A stretch of 64,000 bases of DNA from NCBI GenBank assembly GCA_963783085.1, contig CAWAMJ010000010.1:310001-374000 (forward strand). Direction: 5' to 3'. Within the stretch, counting starts at the first letter, position 1. Every line of letters starts with the position of its first letter. Source of the DNA: CAVYUC01 sp963783085. GTDB lineage: Bacteria > Bacteroidota > Bacteroidia > Bacteroidales > Prolixibacteraceae. This document shows, piece after piece, positions 1-8,992 of this stretch. Below the pieces are notes generated by a model, which ran no database searches, was not told the DNA's origin, and saw only the letters and a program-made list of their open reading frames with translations. The position numbers and the translations under genes are program-made.

Positions 1-213
1 TTCATAGGTTGATATTTTTTGATTTTAAGTTTGCGTAAAACAGAACTTATGTGAACCTTACTTCCAGCTCGTTCTAAAAGCTGATTTTTGGCTTGCACTT
101 ATTTTAGCCCCAAACTTAAGTTTTTATTTAATTTTCCCGGTAATTCCCCTGAAGAAATTGCCGTTTCAAAAATGATTACCACGCGGACGCAAATGCAGAA
201 TTGCCAATTCCCC

Positions 214-1203
214 TTACGCTGATTTGGTGCATTTTTCGTATGCCTCGATGATACCATCGACCGTGGCATTTATTTTTTCATCGACAACCTGCCATTCCCT
301 GTGATTTTCGTACCAGCTGATTATTTCTTTTACACCTTTTGAAAAAGGAACTTTACACTGAAATTCGGGCACGAGCTTTTTAATTTTTGAATTATCGAAG
401 ATAACGGAATGTGCTTTGTCGCCCATCAAACCGGCGCCATAAACAGGTTCGTGTTCGGCAATAAAAATGGAAGGAATATGAACAGAATCCAGTTTTACAC
501 CCAGTTCACCGGCCATTAACTGATAAATCTGGTTCCACGTAAGCAATTCATCAGAAGTAATATGAAAAGCTTCCCCGAGCGCTTTTTTCTTCCCAAACAA
601 ACCAAGAAAACCTACGGCAAAATCGCTGTTATGGGTTAGCACCCAAACCGATGTTCCGTCGCCATGTATAATGATTTTTTTGCCGCGTTTCATCCGGTCG
701 AGAATCGTGTATCCCCAATCGGTTGGAATAAGTGTTTCGTCGTATGTGTGGGACGGGCGGACAATGGTGACCGGGAATTTTTTTGTTTTGTATGCATTGA
801 ACAAAATCTGCTCGCAAGCCGCTTTATCGCTCGAGTATTGCCAGAACGGATTAACCAGCGGCGTTTTCTCGGTGATGGGCAGGTGTGGAACCGGTTTTTC
901 GTACGCCGATGCCGAGCTGATAAATATATACTGACCGGTTTTGCCGGCGAAAATTTCGATGTCAGCTTCCACCTGTTCAGGTACAAAATTGATCCAGTTT
1001 ACCACCACATCGAACCGAAAATCTTTTAGTATTTTTTTGGATTCCTCCACATTTCGGATGTCTCCCTGAATATGTTTGACGCCTTCAATTTTCCGGTGAC
1101 TTTTGCCACGATTGAAATGGTATAATTCAATACCACGTTCCACTGCCAGCCTCGAAACTGCTGAACTGATAATTCCTGTTCCGCCGATAAAGAGTACTTT
1201 CAT
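214..1203 (-). CDS. NAD-dependent epimerase/dehydratase (extended SDR family)
   Basis: A 329-residue extended short-chain dehydrogenase/reductase-type protein. The N-terminal Rossmann fold carries GGTGIIS (residues 7-13) for NAD(P) binding. An SSAS segment (96-99) precedes YSSDK (Tyr123, Lys127), the catalytic YxxxK of the family. A conserved acidic GD at about residue 47-48 fits the adenine-binding loop. The C-terminal half (HGDGTSVWVLTH onward) is the variable substrate domain. Members act on nucleotide sugars or mRNA-like substrates, and the true substrate cannot be read from the sequence. It starts at an ATG and is divergent from the oxidoreductase that begins at 1326. Family call is solid; the specific reaction is unknown. 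Confidence 0.85.
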   Translation of the reverse strand: MKVLFIGGTGIISSAVSRLAVERGIELYHFNRGKSHRKIEGVKHIQGDIRNVEESKKILKDFRFDVVVNWINFVPEQVEADIEIFAGKTGQYIFISSASAYEKPVPHLPITEKTPLVNPFWQYSSDKAACEQILFNAYKTKKFPVTIVRPSHTYDETLIPTDWGYTILDRMKRGKKIIIHGDGTSVWVLTHNSDFAVGFLGLFGKKKALGEAFHITSDELLTWNQIYQLMAGELGVKLDSVHIPSIFIAEHEPVYGAGLMGDKAHSVIFDNSKIKKLVPEFQCKVPFSKGVKEIISWYENHREWQVVDEKINATVDGIIEAYEKCTKSA

Positions 1204-1272
1204 TTTAAATAATATTGTGTTATACTATTCAAAGGTAACGAATTGAATGCACAATTTTTCCGGCAGTTTTCA

Positions 1273-1304
1273 TTTGTCGCAAGTGCTTCAAAACATTACT
1301 TTTG
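1273..1304 (+). promoter_or_regulatory. Bacteroidota-type promoter for the Gfo/Idh/MocA gene
   Basis: TTTG at 1273-1276 and TACTTTTG at 1297-1304 (TAnnTTTG) are separated by 20 bases, matching the Bacteroidota -33/-7 consensus. The ATG follows 22 bases after the -7 element. Confidence 0.55.
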
Positions 1305-1325
1305 TCAGCAAAATAAAACGACGAT

Positions 1326-2417
1326 ATGCAAAAAATACACATCGGGTTTTTAGGCGCCGGCGGGATAGCCCGCGCACATGCTTACTCCGTTCAGGCGCTT
1401 AAATATTATTATACCGATATTCCGGAACTTGTTTTTGAGTCGGTGGCATCAGCGCGAAAAGAGAGCCGGGAGAATTTTGCTGCGAAATTCGGCTTTAAAA
1501 AAGCACAATCGGTTGAGGAATTTACATCGAATACACTAATCGAAGCCGTTTTCATTTTGGGGCCCAACAACGTTCATTTCAAGCATTTAAAACTGGCATT
1601 GGGTATGCCAAACGTGAAATACATTTACCTTGAAAAGCCGGTGTGTGCATCGCCTGAAGAAGAAAAGGAGATGCAAAAAATCACTGAATCAATCGGTGGA
1701 GAAGTAAAAATCCAGGTCGGGTTTCAGTACCTGCAAACGGCATCGGTTCGGGAAGCGCTGAAATTCTGGCAATCCGGAAAATTAGGAAAAGCCATTCATT
1801 TTGATTTGAAATATTACCACGGTGATTATTTGCAGCCTTCCTATCGTGAAAAACGGAAAACCCGGCTGACCCCGGCGCCCGATGGCGGCGCCATGGCCGA
1901 TTTGGGTTCGCATGGAATCAGCATGCTTATGGCTTTTTTAGGCAACGAATTGAAAATAACCGGAGCTTTACAAGGCGGCGGATTCGATGACGTACCCAAA
2001 GACTCTGATTTGTTTAGTTCAATTTCGCTGTTTGAACCGAAAAATGGCGCTGTTGGAAATTTATCCGCCAGCCGAATTAGTTCGGGAACAGGTGATTTGG
2101 TTCATTTTGAACTGTTTGCCGAAAATGGGGCGTTGCGCTATTCATCGTACAATTCGGAATATTTCGAATATTATCTGGAAGGCGCCAACCAATGGGTGAA
2201 ACAAATGGTGGGCAGCAACTACAAACCGGTAACCAGTTTTCCGTCGGGGCATGTTCCTCCGGGCTGGCTTCGGTCGATGGTACATGCACATTTCGTGTTT
2301 TTTACCGGGAAAGATGAAAGGGCATTTTCTTCCGGTCTGAAACACGGTCTGGCTGTGCAGCGGATTGTTAGGGAAACAGCCGCCCACCTGGAGAATTTCA
2401 GAAACAAATTCACATAG
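1326..2417 (+). CDS. Gfo/Idh/MocA family oxidoreductase
   Basis: A 363-residue NAD(P)-dependent sugar or inositol dehydrogenase-like protein. The N-terminal Rossmann motif GFLGAGGIARAHA (residues 7-19) binds the nucleotide. The hallmark EKP follows (Glu103-Lys104-Pro105, in YLEKPVCASP), where the lysine is the catalytic/active-site residue of the family. DGGAMADLGSHGI (about 186-198) holds the conserved Asp and His of the C-terminal domain. Length is normal. The gene has its own predicted promoter and is followed by malQ after about 100 bases, so it is probably carbohydrate-related. The substrate is not deducible. There is no signal peptide, so the protein is cytoplasmic. Confidence 0.88.
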   Translation: MQKIHIGFLGAGGIARAHAYSVQALKYYYTDIPELVFESVASARKESRENFAAKFGFKKAQSVEEFTSNTLIEAVFILGPNNVHFKHLKLALGMPNVKYIYLEKPVCASPEEEKEMQKITESIGGEVKIQVGFQYLQTASVREALKFWQSGKLGKAIHFDLKYYHGDYLQPSYREKRKTRLTPAPDGGAMADLGSHGISMLMAFLGNELKITGALQGGGFDDVPKDSDLFSSISLFEPKNGAVGNLSASRISSGTGDLVHFELFAENGALRYSSYNSEYFEYYLEGANQWVKQMVGSNYKPVTSFPSGHVPPGWLRSMVHAHFVFFTGKDERAFSSGLKHGLAVQRIVRETAAHLENFRNKFT

Positions 2418-2515
2418 TTCGATGTAAAAATAAGCCGGATGAATGAAACAAAATGTTAATCTTGCGTTGGTTATAAAAATGCCTCTTTTTACCGAACATT
2501 TTAAACAATAAACAA

Positions 2516-4000
2516 ATGACTGAAAGAAGCAGTGGAATTTTACTGCACATATCTTCGCTTCCCGGGAACGAAGGAATTGGCACACTCGGGGAAAACGCTT
2601 TTCGTTTTGTCGATTTTCTGGCAGAAACGAAACAAAAAATCTGGCAAATTTTGCCACTCGGCCCCATTGGTTACGGAAATTCACCGTACCAGTGTTATTC
2701 GGCTTTTGCCGGAAACCCTCTTTTTATTGATTTGGAATTGCTGCAAAAAGAATCGTTGCTGCACGAAAACGAACTTTTGAATATTCCGCGTTTTTTGAAA
2801 CGAAAGGTGGAATTTCAGAAGGTAGAAGAATGGAAATACAAGCTGCTTCATAATGCTTTTAAAGTATTTAAAACGCTCGATTCTAAAGAGCTGGAAGTGG
2901 AATTTTCGGTTTTCCGGAACGAAAATTCATGGTGGCTCGATGATTATTCGATTTTTATGGCGCTGAAACAGCATTTTGGAAATGTTATTTGGATGGACTG
3001 GGAGGATGGCGCGAAATTCAGGGAAAAAAAGGCGCTTAACAACTACCGGAACTTGCTGGCCGATGAAATTAATTTCAGGAAATTCATGCAGTTTTTCTTT
3101 TTCAGACAATGGGCACAAGTAAAAACATATGCTCATTCAAAAGGGATTAAAATAATGGGTGATTTGCCACTGTATGTTTCCACTGACAGCGTTGATGTGT
3201 GGGCAAATACCGATATTTTCGAGCTGGATAAAAACCTGAGGCCTACGAAAGTTGGCGGTGTGCCTCCTGATTATTTCAGCGAAACCGGGCAATTATGGGG
3301 AAATCCGGTGTTTAACTGGCGGAAGATGCATAACCGCGGTTACGACTGGTGGATGGCGCGTTTGCATTTCGAGTTAAAAAAGTTTGATTTGGTGCGAATC
3401 GACCATTTTCGGGGACTGGAAGCTTTTTGGTCGGTGCCTGCCGGAGAAAAAACTGCCATTAACGGAGAATGGATCGCCGCACAAGGTTTTGAAATGCTGA
3501 AGAAATTTCGCGATCAGATTCATCATCTGCCGCTGATTGCAGAGGATTTGGGAGTGATAACACCGGAAGTGGAAAAGTTGCGTGACGATTTCCATCTGCC
3601 GGGAATGAAAGTTTTACAATTTGCTTTCGGTTCCGATGCCACAAACAAAAACCTGCCGCACAATTATTCGGAAAATTTCATGGTTTACACCGGAACGCAT
3701 GATAACAACACCACATTGGGCTGGCTGAAATCGCTAAAAAGAAAAGAAAAAAAGCAGGTTCGGAAATACCTCGGAAGAAACCGCAAAAAAGCACTACACA
3801 AATTAATTACAATGGCCTGGGCTTCCACAGCAAAAATGGCGGTAATTCCGTTGCAGGATTTGCTGGAAATGGATGAAAAAGCGAGAATGAACACCCCGGG
3901 AACTGCCTCCGGAAATTGGGAATGGCGGTTTCGGTGGACGCAACTAAAACGGAAACACAAAGCGCGACTAAGGGAACTGACTGAAAAGTACAACCGTTAA
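2516..4000 (+). CDS. malQ: 4-alpha-glucanotransferase (amylomaltase, GH77)
   Basis: A 494-residue GH77 enzyme that transfers alpha-1,4-glucan segments during maltodextrin and glycogen turnover in the cytoplasm. The N-terminus RSSGILLHISSLPG is typical. The three catalytic acids lie in VRIDHFRG (Asp near residue 295), IAEDLG (Glu near 342) and THDNNT (Asp near 395). GNSPYQCYSAFAGNP near residue 54 is the substrate-loop signature. Length matches bacterial type I MalQ without the extra starch-binding modules seen in the long forms of some Bacteroidota. A GT3 glycogen synthase is encoded about 10 kb downstream, consistent with glycogen metabolism in this organism. Confidence 0.93.
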   Translation: MTERSSGILLHISSLPGNEGIGTLGENAFRFVDFLAETKQKIWQILPLGPIGYGNSPYQCYSAFAGNPLFIDLELLQKESLLHENELLNIPRFLKRKVEFQKVEEWKYKLLHNAFKVFKTLDSKELEVEFSVFRNENSWWLDDYSIFMALKQHFGNVIWMDWEDGAKFREKKALNNYRNLLADEINFRKFMQFFFFRQWAQVKTYAHSKGIKIMGDLPLYVSTDSVDVWANTDIFELDKNLRPTKVGGVPPDYFSETGQLWGNPVFNWRKMHNRGYDWWMARLHFELKKFDLVRIDHFRGLEAFWSVPAGEKTAINGEWIAAQGFEMLKKFRDQIHHLPLIAEDLGVITPEVEKLRDDFHLPGMKVLQFAFGSDATNKNLPHNYSENFMVYTGTHDNNTTLGWLKSLKRKEKKQVRKYLGRNRKKALHKLITMAWASTAKMAVIPLQDLLEMDEKARMNTPGTASGNWEWRFRWTQLKRKHKARLRELTEKYNR

Positions 4001-4056
4001 ATTTGTGAATGACCTGCTGTCGCTGTAAATAAGTTACCTCATGCAGCGTAAGTCTG

Positions 4057-4860
4057 TTAGCAACACAACAAGACTGCTTTCATAAATTTTTTGGGTTGTT
4101 CGGCGTGTAGCCAGTGGCCGGCTTTGGGAATGTCTACAATCCGGGCATCGGGATAAATTTCCTTGATCAACTCTTTGTCGTCGTCCAGAATATAATTCGA
4201 TTCCAGTCCGCGGATAAAAATTACCGGATAGCTGGTTATTGGAATCCGGTCCTCAAACCAGTTGCGGTTGACACCGCCCACAATTTCATCAAGGTAATCG
4301 TACAACACTTCCGGATTCAGCCGCCATTGGTATTGTTTGGTTTTTTTGTTCTTTTCCACGCTTTTCAACAGGAACCGCCGGATGCGGGCGTTATCAATTT
4401 TTTCGGCCAGCAAATCGTCCACGTCAGTTCGTTTTTTTACCTGCGTGAAATCGATTTCCTGCATGGCCAGCAATATGTTCCGGTGAAGGTGATATTGGCT
4501 GTTTTCATTCAGTTGCAGGTAATCTTTCGGTGCAATGTCGGCAATCACCAGTTTTTCTACTTTTTCAGGATAATCCGCAGCAAACCACATGGCTGTTTTT
4601 CCCCCCATGCTGTGTCCCAGAATGGTAGCTTTTTCAATGTCATGTTTTTCAAAGAATTCAGCCAAATCATCGCGCATGTCGTTGTATGAATTGGTTTCGG
4701 CAAATGGCGAACGTCCGTGATTGCGCTGGTCGATAGAGTAAACCGTGTACCTTTCTGCCAGCTTTTTGCCGATGTTTAGCCAGTTATCCGACGAACCGTA
4801 CAATCCGTGAATAATAACAAGCGCTGGTCCGCTTCCTTCTTTTCGGTAATATAATTCCAT
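4057..4860 (-). CDS. alpha/beta-hydrolase (esterase-like, YbfF type)
   Basis: A 267-residue alpha/beta-hydrolase. The oxyanion loop HGLYGSSDNW starts at residue 18, the nucleophile elbow is GHSMGG (Ser84), and the C-terminal catalytic His is in KAGHWLHAEQP. DQRNHGRSP near residue 44-52 is typical of the YbfF/RsbQ-like esterase subgroup. It is translationally coupled to pdxJ: the pdxJ stop and this ATG share one base (TAATG). No secretion signal is visible. Natural substrate unknown; the pairing with pdxJ may be only an operon convenience. Confidence 0.85.
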   Translation of the reverse strand: MELYYRKEGSGPALVIIHGLYGSSDNWLNIGKKLAERYTVYSIDQRNHGRSPFAETNSYNDMRDDLAEFFEKHDIEKATILGHSMGGKTAMWFAADYPEKVEKLVIADIAPKDYLQLNENSQYHLHRNILLAMQEIDFTQVKKRTDVDDLLAEKIDNARIRRFLLKSVEKNKKTKQYQWRLNPEVLYDYLDEIVGGVNRNWFEDRIPITSYPVIFIRGLESNYILDDDKELIKEIYPDARIVDIPKAGHWLHAEQPKKFMKAVLLCC

Positions 4861-5573
4861 TATTTAAGGCATTCGAGGTATTTCTGAATTGTAGTTTCCA
4901 ACCCCAGGTAAAGCGCATCGGAGATGAGCGCATGGCCGATGGATACTTCTGCGAGGTTGGGGATATTTTTATACAGGTAATTCAGGTTTTCAAGGTTCAA
5001 ATCGTGGCCGGCATTGACGTCTATCCCTAAACTATCGGCGAATTTTGCCGCTTTTACAAAAGGTTCAACTGCGCGGGACCGGTCGATGGGATAAATTTTT
5101 GCGTACGGTTCGGTATACAATTCCACGCGGTCGGTTTTAATTTCTGCAGCGCCTTCAATGGCCACCGGATCGGGATCGACAAAAATGGAAGAACGTATGC
5201 CATTTTCCCGCAGCCGGGCAATAACATCTTTCAGAAAACTAAGATTTGCCCACGTATCCCAGCCATGGTCGCTGGTTATTTGGTCGTGGGTATCGGGGAC
5301 CAGCGTTACCTGTTCGGGCCGAACTTCTTCCACCATTTTTAAAAAGTCTCTTCCGGGGTATCCTTCAATATTAAATTCGGTTGTAATAACCGTTTTAATT
5401 TCATATACATCTTTGCGTGTAATGTGCCTTTCATCGGGACGCGGATGTACAGTAATTCCCTGTGCGCCGAACTTCTGACAATTCACGGCCGCCTCCTTAA
5501 CATTTGGATTATTACCACCGCGAGAGTTTCGCAGTGTTGCTATTTTGTTTATATTTACACTTAGTCTGGCCAT
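4860..5573 (-). CDS. pdxJ: Pyridoxine 5'-phosphate synthase
   Basis: PdxJ condenses 3-amino-2-oxopropyl phosphate with deoxyxylulose 5-phosphate in the DXP-dependent vitamin B6 pathway. The 237-residue protein has the full TIM-barrel signature: LSVNINKIATLRN at the N-terminus, the phosphate/substrate segment TVHPRPDERHI near residues 41-51, and the C-terminal AGHDLNLENL and SIGHALISDAL segments. Length is normal. The gene is divergent from the CBS-domain gene at 5633 and precedes the hydrolase gene with a one-base overlap. The pathway also uses SerC, which is encoded at 34374. Confidence 0.96.
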   Translation of the reverse strand: MARLSVNINKIATLRNSRGGNNPNVKEAAVNCQKFGAQGITVHPRPDERHITRKDVYEIKTVITTEFNIEGYPGRDFLKMVEEVRPEQVTLVPDTHDQITSDHGWDTWANLSFLKDVIARLRENGIRSSIFVDPDPVAIEGAAEIKTDRVELYTEPYAKIYPIDRSRAVEPFVKAAKFADSLGIDVNAGHDLNLENLNYLYKNIPNLAEVSIGHALISDALYLGLETTIQKYLECLK

Positions 5574-5632
5574 AACTCAAATTATTAGCGCAAGTTACAA
5601 TTTTCAGTTTTTAAAATAAAAGAATAAAGATT

Positions 5633-6298
5633 TTGCTGGCACAAAAATTAATATCGGAAGTAATTCCAGCTATTAAAGCTTCTGAAAAAGGACAGAAAGC
5701 TTTGAACTGGATGGATGTTTTCAGGGTATCGCATTTACCTGTAGTCCGGAACCGGGAATATCTCGGGCTGGTTTCGGATAAATTGATTTACGATTTGAAT
5801 TTATTGGAAGAACCTCTCGAAAAAGAACTTTCAAAGCTGCACACAACTCATGTTCATAAAGATCAGAATATTTTTGAAGTCGCAATTTTAATGTACAAAT
5901 TAAAGTTGAGCGTGTTGCCCGTGCTCGATGAAGACCATTATTATTTGGGCGTCATTACACTTTACGATTTGGCACGGCAATTTGCCGGTTATTTTTCGTT
6001 GCTGGAAATAGGAGGCATCATCATTCTTGAAATGAATGTTAACGATTATTCGCTTACGCAAATCAGTCAGATTGTGGAAAGCAACGACACCAGGATTTTA
6101 AGTATGTTTATGAACCGGATGCCGGGTTCGAACATCCTTGAGGTGATTTTAAAACTTAACAAGGAAGAGCTGACGCCGGTTATCGAAACTTTTATGCGGT
6201 ACGAGTACAATGTAAAAGATGTATACCTCGACGATTCGAAACTGGATGATTTGTACAAAGACCGGTTCGATCAGTTCATGAAATTTATGGACATTTAA
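5633..6298 (+). CDS. CBS-domain protein
   Basis: A 221-residue protein with two adjacent CBS-like repeats in its first 130 residues (AQKLISEVIPAI to LRQ-type ends such as LGVITLYDLARQF). The C-terminal half (LLEIGGIIILEMNVNDYSLTQI onward) is ACT-like in appearance. The frame opens with TTG at 5633; the next in-frame ATG is far inside the CBS domain, so TTG is the best start. It is followed by nadK after 14 bases. This CBS-nadK pairing next to pdxJ is common in Bacteroidota genomes (from memory). It is a probable adenylate or NAD-related energy sensor, but the ligand is unknown. Confidence 0.8.
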   Translation: MLAQKLISEVIPAIKASEKGQKALNWMDVFRVSHLPVVRNREYLGLVSDKLIYDLNLLEEPLEKELSKLHTTHVHKDQNIFEVAILMYKLKLSVLPVLDEDHYYLGVITLYDLARQFAGYFSLLEIGGIIILEMNVNDYSLTQISQIVESNDTRILSMFMNRMPGSNILEVILKLNKEELTPVIETFMRYEYNVKDVYLDDSKLDDLYKDRFDQFMKFMDI

Positions 6299-6312
6299 AC
6301 AGAAATATACGA

Positions 6313-7194
6313 ATGAAAGTAGCAGTTTTTGGAACTTCTGTTTCAAAAGATTTTTTGTCCGTTCTTGAAGAATTTTTCGGATTTCTGAAACAACATCATG
6401 TTGAAGTACAACTGTTCCGGCCTTTTTACGATTACCTTACCGGAACTTTAGGACATACGCCGTATTACACATCCTTTTTTTCATCACATGCCGGTTTCGA
6501 CCCGGATATCAACTACATCTTTAGCGTGGGTGGCGACGGAACTTTTCTGCATTCGGTGATGAATATCCGCAATTTTGAAATTCCTGTGATTGGTGTGAAC
6601 AGCGGCCGGCTCGGGTTTTTGGCGGATATTTCGCAGGATCAAATTAACGAGGCGCTGACAAATATCCTGAGTAATAATTATTCGGTGCTGGAGCGTACAA
6701 TGCTGCAGGTGGATTTTGAAGGACGGGAAAACCTCGATTTTAATTTTGCACTGAATGAAATTGCCGTTTTAAAAACCGATTCTTCATCAATGATAAACAT
6801 TACCGCCTGGCTCGATGATGATTTGCTGAACAACTACTGGGCAGACGGTTTAATAATTGCGACACCCACCGGTTCCACGGCTTATTCATTAAGTGTTGGC
6901 GGGCCCATTCTTACGCCCGATTCCGAGAACTTTGTAATTACCCCGCTTGCGCCCCACAACCTGACCGTTCGGCCCATGGTGGTTCCCGACAAATACGAGA
7001 TAAAACTGAAAGTGGAAGGACGTGGTTCGAATTACCTCGCATCCGTGGATTTCCGCTCGGAAGCAGTCGATTTTTCTACCATCATCAAAATAAAAAAAGC
7101 AAACTTTAAATTAAAGACACTGCAACTACCCGATCAAACGTTTTTCAATACCTTACGAAACAAGCTGATGTGGGGCTACGACAAGCGTAACTAA
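6313..7194 (+). CDS. nadK: NAD kinase
   Basis: Phosphorylates NAD to NADP in the cytoplasm. The 293-residue protein has the diagnostic SVGGDGTFLHS (residues 71-81; catalytic Asp75), an NE-containing segment FALNEIAV, and TPTGSTAYSLSVGGP near residue 188. The C-terminal beta-rich domain ends normally. It is 14 bases downstream of the CBS protein and likely co-transcribed with it. The usual dinucleotide-binding N-terminal domain is present and complete. Confidence 0.96.
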   Translation: MKVAVFGTSVSKDFLSVLEEFFGFLKQHHVEVQLFRPFYDYLTGTLGHTPYYTSFFSSHAGFDPDINYIFSVGGDGTFLHSVMNIRNFEIPVIGVNSGRLGFLADISQDQINEALTNILSNNYSVLERTMLQVDFEGRENLDFNFALNEIAVLKTDSSSMINITAWLDDDLLNNYWADGLIIATPTGSTAYSLSVGGPILTPDSENFVITPLAPHNLTVRPMVVPDKYEIKLKVEGRGSNYLASVDFRSEAVDFSTIIKIKKANFKLKTLQLPDQTFFNTLRNKLMWGYDKRN

Positions 7195-7505
7195 TTATTC
7201 TTAAAAGCTTAACAATTTTTAATCTTTCTTTCGGTTTTATAATAATATTCAGACCTGTTATTTTTAGAATTATATTACTTTTGTACCTCTCGAAAGCCGG
7301 GAATGAGTAATAAAAACCAGGTTCATTGTGTTGGAAATCAATGTTTTATTGAAGATAAAAATGTTGTTAAAAACACTGACAAACCGGTTTTTTTGTTGCG
7401 ATAACGTTAGTAGTTAGGACCCGGTTCGGGGTGAAATTTCTGAAGTGAAATGAATAAAAAAAGACAGGCCTGAAACAATTGTTAAATGAACTTTTTAAAT
7501 ACCAA
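7195..7505 (+). promoter_or_regulatory. Promoter and long leader of the DUF6089-uppS-bamA operon
   Basis: This gap contains a good -7 element, TACTTTTG at 7276-7283, about 220 bases before the DUF6089 start. No convincing -33 element is seen. The implied leader of roughly 215 bases holds no recognisable riboswitch and no small gene. It contains an AT-rich stretch and a T-run after AAACCGG (about 7380-7400), which lacks a loop large enough for a standard terminator. Confidence 0.4.
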
Positions 7506-8237
7506 ATGAAAAAAATTGTATTGGTGTTTGCAGCGGTTTTTATAACTGTTTCAGGTTTTGGCCAGGTAACGGCCGATATCGGCTTGTGGGGAGGAACATC
7601 AACCTACTGGGGCGACATCAGGAAAGTGCCTCCCGTACAATCGTTCAATCCAAATTTTGGGGGTTATTTCAGGTATAATTTCAACAAAAGGATAGGGCTT
7701 AGGGCAATGTTCCTCACCGGCAGGTTTTCTGCCGACGGCGCAGTTGAAGAAGTGCCATGGTCGTTTGAGAAAAATGTTCAGGATTTTTCGATGCAGGTTG
7801 AAATCAATTACCTGGATTACATTTTAGGTGAAAATAAAACACCGTTCACGCCATATATTATGGGAGGTTTTGGCATTATGTATTTCCCGTATGAAGTGGA
7901 TCCTGCTTTGCTGGCAACTATAAATCCGGATCAGGTTAAGGGCAATGCAGTTATCAATGAGCCGGTGATGACGCCTGCCATTCCTTTTGGTTTCGGTGTG
8001 AAATTTAACCTGGGAATGCGGCTGGGAATCGGGGTGGAATACCAGCTTCGGAAAATTATTTCAGATAAATTGGATAACCTGGACGATCCGCTTGCATTTA
8101 AAGACAGTAACGGACAGGTGGTTTCGTATACCGATTTAGTACATAACAACGACTGGCCAGGTTATTTAGGGGTGCATTTAACGTACAAAATATATTTAGG
8201 CGGAAGTGCTTGCCCGGCTTATGACAGTAAAAACTAA
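7506..8237 (+). CDS. DUF6089-family outer-membrane beta-barrel protein
   Basis: A 243-residue predicted outer-membrane protein. The chosen ATG at 7506 gives a clean signal peptide (MKKIVLVFAAVFITVSGFGQ, cleavage after FGQ); the longer frame from TTG at 7479 would add nine residues ahead of it. The mature part consists of alternating aromatic/glycine strands (YWGDIR, GGYFRYNFNKRIGLRA, TPYIMGGFGIMYFP, LGIGVEYQLRKI) as in small 8-strand barrels. It is followed after two bases by uppS and then bamA, an arrangement typical of Bacteroidota. Function is not established; the location suggests a role in envelope assembly. Confidence 0.82.
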   Translation: MKKIVLVFAAVFITVSGFGQVTADIGLWGGTSTYWGDIRKVPPVQSFNPNFGGYFRYNFNKRIGLRAMFLTGRFSADGAVEEVPWSFEKNVQDFSMQVEINYLDYILGENKTPFTPYIMGGFGIMYFPYEVDPALLATINPDQVKGNAVINEPVMTPAIPFGFGVKFNLGMRLGIGVEYQLRKIISDKLDNLDDPLAFKDSNGQVVSYTDLVHNNDWPGYLGVHLTYKIYLGGSACPAYDSKN

Positions 8238-8239
8238 TA

Positions 8240-8986
8240 ATGAATTCGTTTAAACACAGGTTAAATAAAAATAAAATTCCGCAGCATGTTGCCATCATCA
8301 TGGATGGTAACGGGCGCTGGGCTGCAAAACACGGAAGTGCGCGTACTTTCGGGCACGAGCATGGAGTGGAATCGGTTCGCTCTACCGTGAAAGGCGCCGG
8401 CGAAATTGGAATTAAATACCTGACGCTTTACGCTTTTTCAACCGAGAACTGGGAACGGCCGCAATACGAAGTTCAGGCATTAATGGGCCTGCTGGTGCAC
8501 GCCATCGAAAACGAAACGGATGAGTTAATGAAAAACAACGTCCGGTTGCAGGCCATTGGCGATTTGAACAAATTACCTGAAGAAGTTCAGGCAAAACTCA
8601 ATGAGTGCATCGGTAATCTGAAAGGAAACACAGGTCTGACACTTGTGCTGGCGCTGAGCTACAGTTCAAAATGGGAAATCATTGATGCGGTAAAAAAAAT
8701 AGCAGACGATGTAAAAAATAATAAATTGGCCCCGGAGGAAATCAACGACAAACAATTCGAAAAATATCTTCTTACCGTAAATTTGCCCGATCCTGAATTG
8801 TTAATCCGCACCAGCGGTGAATACCGGATCAGTAATTTTTTGCTGTGGCAGATTGCTTATTCAGAATTGTATTTTACTGAAAAGCTTTGGCCCGATTTCA
8901 GGAAAGAAGATTTATTTGAGGCGGTTTTTGATTTTCAAAACAGAGAAAGAAGATTTGGTAAAACCAGTGAACAGTTATTTAGATAA
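8240..8986 (+). CDS. uppS: Isoprenyl transferase (undecaprenyl diphosphate synthase)
   Basis: A cis-prenyltransferase making the undecaprenyl diphosphate lipid carrier for peptidoglycan and surface glycans. The 248-residue protein has the N-terminal catalytic motif IIMDGNGRWA (Asp22), the FGHEHGVE helix, LYAFSTENWERP, and the C-terminal PDPELLIRTSGEYRISNFLLWQ-type segment (about residues 180-200) with the conserved RTSGE. It sits between the DUF6089 gene (2 bases) and bamA (6 bases), so all three are probably one transcript. Confidence 0.96.
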   Translation: MNSFKHRLNKNKIPQHVAIIMDGNGRWAAKHGSARTFGHEHGVESVRSTVKGAGEIGIKYLTLYAFSTENWERPQYEVQALMGLLVHAIENETDELMKNNVRLQAIGDLNKLPEEVQAKLNECIGNLKGNTGLTLVLALSYSSKWEIIDAVKKIADDVKNNKLAPEEINDKQFEKYLLTVNLPDPELLIRTSGEYRISNFLLWQIAYSELYFTEKLWPDFRKEDLFEAVFDFQNRERRFGKTSEQLFR

Positions 8987-8992
8987 TTAATA

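Noticed and set aside
1..213. First 213 bases as a possible gene end
   Set aside because: AT-rich, no open frame or hairpin with a T-tract that I could support.
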